Positions 1 to 11,200 of a stretch of 64,000 bases of DNA are shown here, in pieces. Source of the DNA: an uncultured Clostridia bacterium (GTDB lineage Bacteria > Bacillota > Clostridia > Christensenellales > UBA1242); assembly GCA_944362705.1 (NCBI GenBank), contig CALVTO010000001.1, positions 295,366-359,365 of the forward strand. Direction: 5' to 3'. Each line of letters starts with the position of its first letter. Within the stretch, counting starts at the first letter, position 1. The notes under the pieces are model-generated. The model saw nothing but the letters and a program-made list of their open reading frames with translations. It had not been told where the DNA came from and did not search any database. Position numbers and translations under genes: made by a program.

Positions 1-1238
1 ATGAACGCATTATTTCTTACTTAATTAGCGAATTCAAACAAGCCGAAGGCATCGATTTAAGCAAAGATAAAATGGCAATGCAACGATTGAAAGAGGCTGC
101 AGAAAAAGCTAAAATTGAACTTTCTGGCGTAAACAGCACAACTGTAAGCTTGCCATTTATTACAGCCGATGCAACAGGCCCTAAACACTTAGAAGTTACA
201 ATTACTCGTGCGAAATTTGAAAGCATGATTGAAGATTTAGTCGACCAAACCATAACTCTTGTTAAAAAAGCAATGGCCGATGCTAAACTAACCAATGCCG
301 ATATTGCCAAAGTGATTATGGTAGGTGGTTCTACCCGTGTACCTTTGGTTGTAGAAAAAGTAAAACAACTATGCGGTAAAGAGCCATTTAAAGGTATTAA
401 CCCAGATGAATGCGTTGCTATTGGTGCAGCTATTCAAGGTGGTGTACTTGGTGGCGAAGTGAAAGATGTATTACTACTAGATGTAACACCACTTTCTTTA
501 GGTATTGAAACCATGGGCGGGGTATTTACCAAACTTATTGATAGAAACACAACAATTCCAACCAAAAAATCACAAATTTTCTCTACAGCAACCGATAACC
601 AACCAGCCGTAGATATTCACGTATTACAAGGTGAACGTGAACTTGCAGCCTACAATAAAACACTAGGTCGTTTTGAGTTAACAGGTATTCCACCTGCACC
701 ACGTGGCGTTCCACAAATTGAAGTTACCTTCGATATCGACGCCAACGGTATTGTTAGTGTAACCGCCAAAGATTTAGGTACAGGCAAAAGTCAAGATATT
801 ACCATTACAAGTTCGTCTAACCTTTCTGATGCAGAAATAGATAAAGCCATTAAAGAAGCTGAACAATATGCAGAAGAAGATAAAAAACGTAAAGAAGTGG
901 TAGATGCAAAAAATAAACTAGACCAAATGATTGCAAGCATTGAAAAAGTGCTAAAAGATAGCGCCGATAAAGTAAGCGAAGAAGATAAAACCAAACTTAA
1001 CGCAGCGCTAGAAACAGCAAAAGATGTTTACAAAAACAGTGAAGACAAAGTAAAACTAGATGCCGAACTAGAAAACTTAACCAAAGTAAGCCAAGAAATT
1101 TTCAGTAAGCTATACGCACAACAAGGTGGCGCTCAAGGCACAAACGGCGACCCTAACGGTGGTGCACAAGGAAATAACCAAGGTAATGGCAACGGAAACT
1201 TCGACCCAAATAATTTCGGCGACTTTAAAACAGAATAA
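1..1238 (+). CDS. dnaK: Chaperone DnaK (Hsp70), 3' part
   Basis: This is the C-terminal two thirds of Hsp70, an ATP-driven cytosolic chaperone that works with DnaJ and GrpE. The reading frame is open from base 3 and its first residues (ERIISYL) are internal to DnaK, so the start lies before the window. Visible parts are the end of the nucleotide-binding domain ([10 protein letters not shown]), the interdomain linker and start of the substrate domain ([18 protein letters not shown]), and the helical lid with a Gly/Asn/Gln-rich tail. dnaJ follows 14 bases after the stop. Any upstream hrcA/grpE or CIRCE element would be outside the window. Identity is certain. Confidence 0.98.
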   Translation, partial: ERIISYLISEFKQAEGIDLSKDKMAMQRLKEAAEKAKIELSGVNSTTVSLPFITADATGPKHLEVTITRAKFESMIEDLVDQTITLVKKAMADAKLTNADIAKVIMVGGSTRVPLVVEKVKQLCGKEPFKGINPDECVAIGAAIQGGVLGGEVKDVLLLDVTPLSLGIETMGGVFTKLIDRNTTIPTKKSQIFSTATDNQPAVDIHVLQGERELAAYNKTLGRFELTGIPPAPRGVPQIEVTFDIDANGIVSVTAKDLGTGKSQDITITSSSNLSDAEIDKAIKEAEQYAEEDKKRKEVVDAKNKLDQMIASIEKVLKDSADKVSEEDKTKLNAALETAKDVYKNSEDKVKLDAELENLTKVSQEIFSKLYAQQGGAQGTNGDPNGGAQGNNQGNGNGNFDPNNFGDFKTE

Positions 1239-1252
1239 AAAAGGAAACAATC

Positions 1253-2392
1253 ATGAAATTTAATCCATACGATGTTCTCGGTGTGTCAAAAACGGCCACC
1301 GAGGACGAAATAAAGTCGGCGTATCGTAAACTTGCAAAAAAATATCACCCCGACCTTAACCCTAATAATCCCGAAGCAGCCGAAAAATTAAAACAAGTCA
1401 ACGAGGCTTATGAGATTTTAAGCGATAAACAAAAACGCTCCAACTACGACCAATTTGGCGACCCCAACGGCGCAGGCAACTTTGGTGGCTTTGGCGGTGG
1501 TGGTCAAGGTGGCGCAAGCTTTGGTGGGTTTGGCGGTTTTGAAGATATTTTAAGTAACATGTTTGGTGGGTTTGGCTTTGGCGGTGGCCGTGGTAATAGG
1601 GCAAACCCTAGCGCGGCTCAAAAAGGGTCAGACCTAGAAATGCGCTTAACACTTACCTTTGAAGAAGCTTGTTTCGGCGCTAAAAAACAAATCACCATTA
1701 CCCGCAACGAAACATGCTCAGAATGTAAAGGCACAGGTGCTAAACATGGTACTGAATTTACCACCTGCCCAACATGTGGTGGCGCAGGGGTTGTACAACG
1801 CGCACAAAACAGCATGTTTGGTAGGGTAGTTACCGAAACCGTTTGTCCTGATTGTGGCGGTTCAGGTAAAAAAATAAAAACCAAGTGCGATGCATGTAAA
1901 GGTGCAGGGTACACGCGCCAAACACGTAAAATAGATTTAAACATTCCAGCCGGCATCGAAGATGGGCAAATTATCACTTTACGTGGTCAAGGCAATGGAG
2001 GAAAAAATGGTGGCCCAGCGGGCGATTTATATTTAGAACTACGCGTGCAACCGCATAAAATTTTAAAACGTAAAGGTGCCGATGTATTCGTAGAAGTTCC
2101 TATTACGGTTACCAATGCCTTACTAGGTGCTAAGGTAAACATTTGTGGTATTAACGAAACCCTTACGCTTACCATTCCAGAACTTACCCAAACAGGCACA
2201 GTGCTTACCTTAAAAGGTAAAGGTGCTAAACGCTTAAACGCTAACGGCTATGGCGATTTATATGCAACCATTGTGGTAGAGTTACCAAAGTCGCTTGATA
2301 AGCAAACCAAGCAAATGGTAGCCAACATGGCAGAGCAAATACCAACTTCTGCATATACAAAAACAAAAAATTTCCAAGACAAAATAAAATAA
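1253..2392 (+). CDS. dnaJ: Chaperone DnaJ (Hsp40)
   Basis: DnaJ is the co-chaperone that delivers clients to DnaK and stimulates its ATPase. The 379-residue protein has all type I parts: a J domain with the HPD triad at residues 32-34, a Gly/Phe-rich linker (about 75-120), four CxxCxGxG zinc repeats (about 155-220) and the C-terminal substrate-binding domains. The start follows AAAGGAAAC. It is the second gene of the dnaK operon, and a strong terminator follows. The zinc repeats make a CbpA-type protein unlikely. Confidence 0.98.
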   Translation: MKFNPYDVLGVSKTATEDEIKSAYRKLAKKYHPDLNPNNPEAAEKLKQVNEAYEILSDKQKRSNYDQFGDPNGAGNFGGFGGGGQGGASFGGFGGFEDILSNMFGGFGFGGGRGNRANPSAAQKGSDLEMRLTLTFEEACFGAKKQITITRNETCSECKGTGAKHGTEFTTCPTCGGAGVVQRAQNSMFGRVVTETVCPDCGGSGKKIKTKCDACKGAGYTRQTRKIDLNIPAGIEDGQIITLRGQGNGGKNGGPAGDLYLELRVQPHKILKRKGADVFVEVPITVTNALLGAKVNICGINETLTLTIPELTQTGTVLTLKGKGAKRLNANGYGDLYATIVVELPKSLDKQTKQMVANMAEQIPTSAYTKTKNFQDKIK

Positions 2393-2399
2393 CAAACAA

Positions 2400-2432
2400 T
2401 AAAGAAACACCTTGTAAAGTGTTTCTTTTTTT
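2400..2432 (+). terminator. Terminator after dnaJ
   Basis: AAAGAAACAC pairs with GTGTTTCTTT around an 8-base loop and runs into a T tract. It ends the dnaK-dnaJ transcript. Confidence 0.85.
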
Positions 2433-2441
2433 ATTATGTTT

Positions 2442-2450
2442 TGGTATACT
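2442..2450 (+). promoter_or_regulatory. Extended -10 promoter for rsmE
   Basis: TGG followed by TATACT forms an extended -10 about 27 bases before the rsmE start. The -35 region lies in the preceding terminator's T tract and is poor. Confidence 0.5.
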
Positions 2451-2476
2451 ACATGTAAATATAAGGAGAAAACAAA

Positions 2477-3202
2477 ATGCATCGTTTTTATATGTATCCA
2501 ACCGACACACTTACCGAAACCACGCTCACCATTCGTTCGGAAGAATTTCGCCACATGGTGCAAGTGCTAAGAATGAAGGTGGGGGACGAATTTTTTGCCT
2601 TTAACGGCAACGGCTACACTTACACTGCACGCATTACAAGCATAGATAAAAAAGAACTTACGGCTGAGGTTACATCTAAAAAACTTAACCCGGCCGACCC
2701 AACCAAAACCCTTACGGTGTTTCACGGGTTAAGTAAAGGCGAAAAAATGGAACTTGTAGCACAAAAAATTACCGAACTTGGTGCAAGTGCTTTAGTAGCT
2801 TTTGAAAGTAACTACTCAAATGTTACCGCAAAAACACATAAAGTAGAGCGCTTAGAAAAAATTTGCATATCTGCCAGCAAGCAATGTGGTAGAAGCACAC
2901 TTGTGCAAACGGGCGAAATTTTAACGCTTCCACAAATTGCTGATAAACTTTCTAAGTACGATTTCACTATTGTGTTTTACGAAAAAGAACAAATTGAAAC
3001 CATATCTAACGTAGTAGATGCCTACCCAAAAGCCAACAACGTAGCCATTATTGTAGGGCCAGAAGGTGGTTTTGCACCTGAAGAAATTGCACTTTTAGAA
3101 GAGCGTGGGGCAAAAGTATGCACGCTAGGTAAACGCATTTTGCGTACCGAAACTGCAAGCATTGCAGCTACAGCCATTATAGCCAACTTTATGAAAATTT
3201 AA
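2477..3202 (+). CDS. rsmE: 16S rRNA (uracil1498-N3)-methyltransferase RsmE
   Basis: RsmE methylates N3 of U1498 in helix 44 of 16S rRNA using S-adenosylmethionine. The 241-residue length fits the family. The C-terminal SPOUT knot is recognisable from GPEGGFAPEE near residues 194-203 and the following LGKRILRTETA motif, which bind SAM. The N-terminal part is the PUA-like RNA-binding domain. ATAAGGAG sits just before the ATG. It often follows dnaJ (and prmA) in Bacillota; prmA is not seen here. It has its own promoter-like element after the dnaJ terminator. Confidence 0.95.
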   Translation: MHRFYMYPTDTLTETTLTIRSEEFRHMVQVLRMKVGDEFFAFNGNGYTYTARITSIDKKELTAEVTSKKLNPADPTKTLTVFHGLSKGEKMELVAQKITELGASALVAFESNYSNVTAKTHKVERLEKICISASKQCGRSTLVQTGEILTLPQIADKLSKYDFTIVFYEKEQIETISNVVDAYPKANNVAIIVGPEGGFAPEEIALLEERGAKVCTLGKRILRTETASIAATAIIANFMKI

Positions 3203-3293
3203 TCCATATACCATACAAACAAGCAAAAATCGCAAAATACACATTGTTTTTTATAAAAACAATCTGCTTTTTGCAAAAAATAAAAGGAGAAAC

Positions 3294-4583
3294 ATGAAAC
3301 CAACCATTTGTATAGAAACGTTAGGTTGCAAAGTTAATTTTTACGAAAGCGAAGCTATGGCAAACCTTTTAACCGAAGCAGGGTATGAAGTAAAGCTTGG
3401 TTTACAACCAGCAGACATATATATTATCAACACATGCGCGGTTACCAACGAGGCCGAAAAAAAGAGCCGAAATTACATAACCAAGGTTTTAAAACTTAAC
3501 CCAAATGCGCAAATTTATGTATGCGGTTGCTCGTCACAACGCTCGTACCAACAATATGAAAAACCTAATGTAAAGGCTATTTTCGGTACGGCAAAAAAAA
3601 TGGACCTTGCAAAGCTTATTATATCCTTGCAACAACAACCCCAAGAGCAAGAGCAACCTATTATACTTAACTACACCATAGCAAACGCTTACGAAGATAC
3701 AATGCGCGCGCAACCTATGCGCACCCGTGGCGTCATTAAAGTGCAAGATGGTTGCAACAGTTTTTGCACCTATTGCATCATTCCGTATGTTCGTGGCAGA
3801 AGCAGAAGCCGAACGTTAGAGAGTATTCAGCGAGAACTTTCTACCATGTTTACGCAAACTTCCGAAATTGTAGTCGCTGGCGTAAACTTAACTGAGTACG
3901 GTAAAGATTTGCACCCACAAAAAAGCCTTGCCGATGTAGCCGAACTTTTCCGCAACGCGCCTGTGCGCTTTCGATTTAGTTCGTTGGAAGCCGGCATTAT
4001 TACAGAAGAATTTTTACAAAAACTTGTAACGCTTCCAAACTTTTGCCCGCATTTTCATTTATCTATGCAAAGCGGTTGCAATAAAACACTTACAAACATG
4101 AACCGAAAATACACCGTGCAAGAGTTTATTAGGCAGGTGCAAACCATTCGCTTTTATTTTCCTAACGCAGGCATTACTACCGATGTTATTGTAGGGTTTC
4201 CTACCGAAACCGAAGCAGATTTTGAAGAAACCATGCAAACCGTGCGCCTTCTTAAATTTTCGGAAATGCATATTTTCCCATACTCTAAACGCTCGGGCAC
4301 TTTTGCTAGCAAGTTAGAAAATGTGGCTACCAATGTAAAACAACGCGTGCAAAAACTAACACAGCTTGCACACGAAAACCAAATAGAATTTTTGCAAAAC
4401 AACTTAAAATTTATGCAAAAAGTGCTTATAGAACGCAAAGAAGGGGCGTATTACCGCGGTTTTAGCGAAAATTATATCGAATGTTTGGTTTCTTCTAACA
4501 CACCACTAGACATAGGCACTATTGTAAAAACAAAACCATTGCGCAGAGACGGCATGTATTTAATTGTTGAACCTGTTGTATAA
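3294..4583 (+). CDS. mtaB: tRNA N6-threonylcarbamoyladenosine (t6A37) methylthiotransferase MtaB
   Basis: MtaB converts t6A37 to ms2t6A37 in tRNAs reading ANN codons, using two iron-sulfur clusters. The N-terminal UPF0004 domain begins with ETLGCKVNFYES, and the radical SAM cluster motif is CNSFCTYC (CxxxCxxC). It is followed by IIPYVRGRSRSR, and a C-terminal TRAM-like segment is present. Length (429) and the ETLGCKVN signature favour MtaB over MiaB or RimO. The start has AAAAGGAGAAAC before it. It lies in the same direction as rsmE, as in the Bacillus dnaJ-prmA-rsmE-mtaB order. Confidence 0.93.
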   Translation: MKPTICIETLGCKVNFYESEAMANLLTEAGYEVKLGLQPADIYIINTCAVTNEAEKKSRNYITKVLKLNPNAQIYVCGCSSQRSYQQYEKPNVKAIFGTAKKMDLAKLIISLQQQPQEQEQPIILNYTIANAYEDTMRAQPMRTRGVIKVQDGCNSFCTYCIIPYVRGRSRSRTLESIQRELSTMFTQTSEIVVAGVNLTEYGKDLHPQKSLADVAELFRNAPVRFRFSSLEAGIITEEFLQKLVTLPNFCPHFHLSMQSGCNKTLTNMNRKYTVQEFIRQVQTIRFYFPNAGITTDVIVGFPTETEADFEETMQTVRLLKFSEMHIFPYSKRSGTFASKLENVATNVKQRVQKLTQLAHENQIEFLQNNLKFMQKVLIERKEGAYYRGFSENYIECLVSSNTPLDIGTIVKTKPLRRDGMYLIVEPVV

Positions 4584-4609
4584 AAAAATGTAAAAAGGAG
4601 AGTACACTC

Positions 4610-5023
4610 ATGAAAACAAAACGAAACCCCAACTGTATATTTTGTCAAATTATTGAGGGGAAAATTCCATGTTATAAAATTTATGAAGACGAAACAACCC
4701 TTGCATTTTTAGATATTTCAAAAGATGTAGAAGGTCATACACTCGTTATACCTAAAAAGCATCAAGCATCTATGCAAGATGCCACAAACTGCACGCTACA
4801 TAATGTTTTTAAAACCGTAAATAAAATTTGTAAACATTATTATGCAAAAGGGTATACAGGCATGCGCATACAAATCAATTCTGGCGAAACCGTAGGGCAA
4901 AGTGTGCATCATTTACATGTCCACATTTTACCAACCAAAGCAACACAACCTTTAAAAGAACCCGCAACAAAACCACTACAAATCAATTTAGAAGAACTTG
5001 CCAATCTATTACGTTTGCCATAA
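4610..5023 (+). CDS. HIT-family nucleotide hydrolase/transferase
   Basis: This 137-residue protein has the histidine triad HLHVH (within [10 protein letters not shown]), where the second His of the triad forms the nucleotidyl intermediate. It also has the N-terminal CIFCQII segment typical of Hint/Hit proteins, whose cysteines can bind zinc. HIT proteins cleave AMP-linked or dinucleotide substrates; the physiological substrate cannot be read from sequence. The start follows AAAAAGGAGAG. It lies between mtaB and rpsU, a common clostridial order. Confidence 0.92.
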   Translation: MKTKRNPNCIFCQIIEGKIPCYKIYEDETTLAFLDISKDVEGHTLVIPKKHQASMQDATNCTLHNVFKTVNKICKHYYAKGYTGMRIQINSGETVGQSVHHLHVHILPTKATQPLKEPATKPLQINLEELANLLRLP

Positions 5024-5046
5024 AAACAATACACATAAAAAATGTG

Positions 5047-5075
5047 TTGACAAACCAACTTCTTGTTGCTATACT
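5047..5075 (+). promoter_or_regulatory. Sigma-A promoter of rpsU
   Basis: TTGACA and TATACT are separated by 17 bases. This near-consensus promoter lies 38 bases before the rpsU start and inside what would be an artificial upstream extension of the gene. Confidence 0.85.
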
Positions 5076-5112
5076 TGTTTTGTTAAATTTATGTATAAGT
5101 GAGGTGAGTTCT

Positions 5113-5292
5113 TTGAGTACTGTTAAAGTTGGCGAAAACGAAAGCTTAGATAGCGCAATTAAACGTTTTAAACGTAAATGCCAAAAAGATGGTATCATTG
5201 GTGATATTCGTCGTAAAGAAGCATACGTAAAACCAAGCGTTAAACGTAAATTAAAATCAGAAGCCGCACAAAAAAGAAATCGTAAAGGCTAA
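5113..5292 (+). CDS. rpsU: 30S ribosomal protein S21
   Basis: S21 is a small basic protein of the 30S platform near the anti-Shine-Dalgarno end of 16S rRNA. The start is TTG, giving a protein that begins (M)[17 protein letters not shown] and is 59 residues long, as expected. GAGGTGAG lies 5 bases before the TTG. An in-frame ATG further upstream (5044) would add a hydrophobic stretch not found in S21 and would overlap the promoter, so it is rejected. The C-terminus is Lys/Arg-rich. Confidence 0.96.
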   Translation: MSTVKVGENESLDSAIKRFKRKCQKDGIIGDIRRKEAYVKPSVKRKLKSEAAQKRNRKG

Positions 5293-5316
5293 ACCTCACG
5301 TTTTATGTTAGGCTTA

Positions 5317-5346
5317 AAACCCACACCTTGTGTGTGGGTTTTTTAT
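5317..5346 (+). terminator. Terminator after rpsU
   Basis: AACCCACAC pairs with GTGTGGGTT around a short loop, followed by TTTTTTATTTT. Confidence 0.9.
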
Positions 5347-5753
5347 TTTGTTTTTATACAAATGCTAAGCGCCTTTAGTTTTACAACTCACTTTTACCTA
5401 AACGCGTTTTTTGTGCGTTTGGCGTTTTTATCTGTTTACATTTTTTTATATAATTTATTACACACATATTGCACACGCACTATACCTTGTTTTATTTTCA
5501 ATATGTTTCTCACACCTATATTGCATGCACATACAAGCTAATTTTCTTTTGTAACCAACATTTTCTTGTTGCACAAAACCACATTTGCCATATTTTGTAA
5601 CAAAAATAAACATTGTTTCTCATTTTATCTACAAGTGTCGGGTTTTAAAAAGTTTTTACTACTTTTGTAACCGTGTATGCACCAACCTAAAAGTTTGCTA
5701 TAGTTACAAGCGTTGTTATAAAAATATAAAAAAAGGAGAGAGAAAGAAAAAAA
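5347..5753. other. AT-rich intergenic region, nothing recognised
   Basis: This stretch of about 400 bases after the rpsU terminator carries two open frames (5305-5541 and 5585-5791). Their translations are rich in Phe, Tyr and Cys and have no ribosome site, so they look non-coding. The last 30 bases hold the ribosome site of the next gene. No RNA family was recognised. Confidence 0.5.
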
Positions 5754-6158
5754 ATGAACCAAGCACTAAAACAACTTGCGCAAAATGCTAAAAATCGTTT
5801 ACGCGCTGCATCACGGCAAATGCAACAACCATTATCTGCCGAACTACAAAATGAGGAGCACCCAGCATCGCACTTTAAAAATCGCACCATGTATTTAGTT
5901 TCAAGTATGCAATACTACCGCGAAAAAGAAAGTACGCTACTTCGTAAAGACCCGCTCTACCACAAAGTAAAACGTATGCTAAAAGAAATGCCCGATACTC
6001 CCACAGCCATAGGCGATATGATAGACCACAAAATTTACGATGCGTTATCTAGTTTGCAAAAACAAAACTACATTATTCGCTTATCTAAGCACTATAAACG
6101 CATTAAAGAACAAGTAGAGCAAGACTTATTACAAGAGCAGTCCTTACTAGCGCTATAA
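5754..6158 (+). CDS. Uncharacterised 134-residue basic protein
   Basis: I do not recognise this protein. It begins MNQALKQLAQNAKNRL, is rich in Lys, Arg and Gln, and has no signal peptide or membrane segment. Most of it looks helical, with many Leu/Ile heptads (ALSSLQKQNYIIRLSKHYK near residues 97-115). AAAAGGAGAG precedes the ATG by about 15 bases, and codon use matches its neighbours, so it is probably real. It stands alone between the rpsU terminator and a terminator of its own. It does not resemble YqeY, which follows rpsU in many Bacillota. Confidence 0.7.
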   Translation: MNQALKQLAQNAKNRLRAASRQMQQPLSAELQNEEHPASHFKNRTMYLVSSMQYYREKESTLLRKDPLYHKVKRMLKEMPDTPTAIGDMIDHKIYDALSSLQKQNYIIRLSKHYKRIKEQVEQDLLQEQSLLAL

Positions 6159-6206
6159 AAAGAATAAAAGAAAAAGGGAAAAAGGAAATGAAGAAAAAAA
6201 CGCGAT

Positions 6207-6241
6207 AACGCTTTGTAAAAAAAATTACAAGGTGTTTTTTT
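6207..6241 (+). terminator. Terminator after the uncharacterised gene
   Basis: A 12-pair stem (AACGCTTTGTAA with TTACAAGGTGTT, two G-U pairs) is followed by a T tract. Confidence 0.8.
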
Positions 6242-6255
6242 ATGCCCCAAAATTA

Positions 6256-6284
6256 TTGGGTAAAATAAAATAATGTGCTACAAT
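6256..6284 (+). promoter_or_regulatory. Promoter of pcrA
   Basis: TTGGGT, a 17-base spacer and an extended -10 (TGC before TACAAT). The pcrA ATG begins 18 bases downstream of the -10. Confidence 0.6.
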
Positions 6285-6302
6285 ACAAAGGTAGGAGAAT
6301 AT

Positions 6303-8525
6303 ATGATTTTAGACCACTTAAACGAAGAACAAAAAAAGCCCGCCCTTGCTACACAAGGTGCGGTTTTAGTAACAGCGGGGGCAGGTAGCGGTAAAACTAG
6401 GTTGCTTACACACCGCATTGCTTATTTAGTGCAAGAATTAAATGTAGCCCCTTACCGTATTTTAGCCATAACCTTTACCAATAAAGCGGCCAACGAAATG
6501 AAAGAACGCTTATCACAAATGATAAGCGGGGTAGATGATATGCAAGTATCTACCTTTCACGCAATGTGCACCCGCATGCTCAGGCGCGATGCAGAAAAAC
6601 TAGGTTACACTTCGCAATTTTCTATTTATGGCGACCAAGAACGTGACCGCGTATTAAAGCGCTTTATTGCTGAAAACCAACTAGGAGAAGAAATCAATGT
6701 CAACACACTTAGTTGGCACATTTCTAATGCAAAAAATAAATTACAAAATGTAGAAGCTTATGCGCATACCATACGGTTTGATAAACATGCCGAAATTATT
6801 ATAAAAGCTTACCAATTCTACGAACGCGAACTACAAGCAAGTAACGCACTCGATTTCGATGATTTACTTGTAAAAACGTACATTCTTTTAAGAGATTTTG
6901 AAGATGTGCGCACTTACTACCAAAATCGCTTTTTGTATATTCATGTAGATGAGTTTCAAGACACCAACCAAGCGCAATACGAAATTGTACGTATTTTAGC
7001 CCAAGGTCATGGCAATATTTTTGTTGTAGGCGACGAAGACCAATGTATATACACATGGCGTGGGGCAGAAGTCGAAAACATTCAGCGCTTTTTAAAAGAT
7101 TACCCAAACGCGCAAGTGTTTAAACTAGAACAAAACTACCGCTCTACCAAAAAGATATTAGAAAAAGCCAACATGCTTATCAAAAACAACTCGGTGCGCC
7201 TAGAAAAAAACTTGTGGACAGAAAATGAAGAGGGCGTAAAAGTAGAAGAATACGTAACCTATAACGATATAGAAGAAGCCGAATACGTTGCGCAAACCAT
7301 ATCCACATTGTTGCAACACGGTTATAAAAATAGCGATATTGCTATTCTTATGCGTGTAAACGCGCAATCTCGTATTTTAGAAGAAAAACTACTTAACTAC
7401 AACCTTTCGCACCAAATTTATGGTGGTTTTAAATTCTTCGAACGTAAAGAAATTAAAGATACATTAGCTTACTTGCGCATAGTAGCCAACCCTAACGATA
7501 CCGACGCATTAACGCGCGCCATTGCTTTCCCTAAACGGGGCATAGGTGATGCTTCGGTGCAACAACTCTACACCATTAGCCAAACCTATGGCGAAACCAT
7601 GCACGAACTCATTTTAACAGGCAACCACCTAACGCCTGCTATGCAAAAAAAGCTAGAGCCTTTTAAACAGCAACTATTATATTTAGAGCAAACGGTTACG
7701 CAAATGCCTATGGCAGAATGGGTAGAACACATAGTTGGGTACTTAGGCATTAAAGAAGCCATTGGTAGTAAAACAGAAGAAGATTTAACCAAACAATTAA
7801 ACGTAGACGATTTTGTAAAAAGTGTAAAAGAATTTGCCGACGCCAACACGGGCGCAGAAATTACCGATTATTTGCAATCCATTACCCTTATGCGCGATAT
7901 CGATACGTTTGACGAAACACAAAACTACATTTCCGTTATGACGGTGCACGCAAGTAAAGGGCTAGAATTCCCTGTGGTATTTATTGTGGGCTTAAACGAA
8001 GGCGTGTTTCCACTTTCACGCGCTATTAAATCTAACAACCCAAGCGAATTAGAAGAAGAACGCAGGCTTATGTACGTTGCAGTTACCCGAGCCGAAAAAA
8101 GGTTATACTTAACTCGTAGCCGTACCCGTTTTTCCTTTGAAACGCATAGCCTAGAATACACCACCGAAAGCCGATTTTTAAAAGAAATGGGTGGGTTTCA
8201 AGAAGCTTCTTCGGGCGCACTTGTTCGCTCGCGTTACACTTACAGCGAGTCGTCAACACAACTACAAACCGAAGCACTTGCCTCAAAACTTAGTAGCGCT
8301 ATTTCTGCATCTAAACCACAAGCGCCTGCACAACAACCAAAGAAAAATTACGCACTTTATAAAACAGGGGTATTGGTTACACACCCAACGTTTGGCAAAG
8401 GCGAAATTACGTTAGGCGTTACCGATTTTGTTAGTTTATTTGTTACCGTAAAGTTTGAAACCGTAGGTGTGAAAACGCTTAGCTTAAAATTTGCGCCACT
8501 TGAAATTATAGAAAGCGAAGGCTAA
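6303..8525 (+). CDS. pcrA: ATP-dependent DNA helicase PcrA (UvrD/Rep family)
   Basis: PcrA is a superfamily 1A 3'-5' helicase for nucleotide-excision repair, rolling-circle replication and removal of RecA or transcription complexes. The 740-residue protein has Walker A GAGSGKT at residues 26-32, the DEFQDTN motif II, GDEDQCIYTWRGA (motif III), QNYRST (motif IV) and VMTVHASKGLEF (motif V). A C-terminal Tudor-like tail contains THPTFGKGEI, which in PcrA contacts RNA polymerase. The start at 6303 has GTAGGAG upstream; an ATG 10 codons earlier lies in the promoter -10. ligA follows, the usual pcrA-ligA pair. Confidence 0.96.
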   Translation: MILDHLNEEQKKPALATQGAVLVTAGAGSGKTRLLTHRIAYLVQELNVAPYRILAITFTNKAANEMKERLSQMISGVDDMQVSTFHAMCTRMLRRDAEKLGYTSQFSIYGDQERDRVLKRFIAENQLGEEINVNTLSWHISNAKNKLQNVEAYAHTIRFDKHAEIIIKAYQFYERELQASNALDFDDLLVKTYILLRDFEDVRTYYQNRFLYIHVDEFQDTNQAQYEIVRILAQGHGNIFVVGDEDQCIYTWRGAEVENIQRFLKDYPNAQVFKLEQNYRSTKKILEKANMLIKNNSVRLEKNLWTENEEGVKVEEYVTYNDIEEAEYVAQTISTLLQHGYKNSDIAILMRVNAQSRILEEKLLNYNLSHQIYGGFKFFERKEIKDTLAYLRIVANPNDTDALTRAIAFPKRGIGDASVQQLYTISQTYGETMHELILTGNHLTPAMQKKLEPFKQQLLYLEQTVTQMPMAEWVEHIVGYLGIKEAIGSKTEEDLTKQLNVDDFVKSVKEFADANTGAEITDYLQSITLMRDIDTFDETQNYISVMTVHASKGLEFPVVFIVGLNEGVFPLSRAIKSNNPSELEEERRLMYVAVTRAEKRLYLTRSRTRFSFETHSLEYTTESRFLKEMGGFQEASSGALVRSRYTYSESSTQLQTEALASKLSSAISASKPQAPAQQPKKNYALYKTGVLVTHPTFGKGEITLGVTDFVSLFVTVKFETVGVKTLSLKFAPLEIIESEG

Positions 8526-8602
8526 CACCGCACATAAAAACATACGTTCCAAAACACAAGAAATAAGCAAAAACAATAAAAAATAGCACAAAATTACAAT
8601 AA

Positions 8603-10645
<2,043 letters not shown>

Positions 10646-10690
10646 AGTTGTTTCTTATTTTTAAATTTATGTGCTTTCTATTACCTTTTA

Positions 10691-10718
10691 CCACATACGT
10701 GTTTGTATGTGGTTTTTT
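10691..10718 (+). terminator. Terminator after ligA
   Basis: CCACATAC pairs with GTATGTGG, followed by a T run. Confidence 0.88.
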
Positions 10719-10846
10719 ATATTTACAGTTCTATTCCTTTCATTAGCACCGCGCACGTCTTTACGCACAACGCATGCATTTATTTTTATATGTATATGCA
10801 TTTACATGTATATCTACATTTACCTAATAGAAACATAAAAAACTAT

Positions 10847-10876
10847 TTGCAAAACAAACCCCATTTGTGGTATAGT
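10847..10876 (+). promoter_or_regulatory. Promoter of gatCAB
   Basis: TTGCAA, an 18-base spacer and TATAGT with an upstream TGG (extended -10), 33 bases before the gatC start. Confidence 0.75.
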
Positions 10877-10908
10877 GCATACGATTATGTTTACACAAGG
10901 AGCCTATT

Positions 10909-11190
10909 ATGAATATCGTTTCAAAAGAAGATGTTTTACATATAGCAAAACTATCTAAACTACAACTTACCCCAACCGAGCAAGAAGCCATGCAACAAAG
11001 TTTAAACGAAGTGCTTACACACATTCAAGCACTTGAAAACATTCCCACACACAACACAGAATGTAAAAATAAAACATTCGGCACGCTTCGCGCCGATGTG
11101 GTAGAAAACAGTATGCCACAACAAAGCATATTACAAAACGCACCTAAGCAAGAAGGTGGCGCATTTGCCGTACCAAAGGTCGTAGAATAA
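10909..11190 (+). CDS. gatC: Asp/Glu-tRNA amidotransferase subunit C
   Basis: GatC is the small scaffold subunit of GatCAB, which converts misacylated Glu-tRNA(Gln) and/or Asp-tRNA(Asn) to the cognate amide forms. At 93 residues it has the family size and its N-terminal pattern (VSKEDVLHIAKLSKLQLTP). It wraps around GatA in the complex. ACAAGGAGCC precedes the ATG. It is first in an operon with gatA (10-base gap) and gatB (overlap). Confidence 0.95.
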   Translation: MNIVSKEDVLHIAKLSKLQLTPTEQEAMQQSLNEVLTHIQALENIPTHNTECKNKTFGTLRADVVENSMPQQSILQNAPKQEGGAFAVPKVVE

Positions 11191-11200
11191 GGGGTTACGT

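Noticed and set aside
3243..3275. Terminator before mtaB
   Set aside because: ATTGTTTTT and AAAACAAT form only an A-T stem and the following CTGCTTTTTGC is a poor T tract; left out as too weak.
5044..5112. ATG at 5044 as the rpsU start
   Set aside because: It overlaps the promoter, adds a hydrophobic leader foreign to S21, and lacks a ribosome site. TTG at 5113 has GAGGTGAG.
5305..5791. Two frames of 78 and 68 codons after rpsU
   Set aside because: No ribosome site, biased Phe/Tyr/Cys composition, and the first spans the rpsU terminator.
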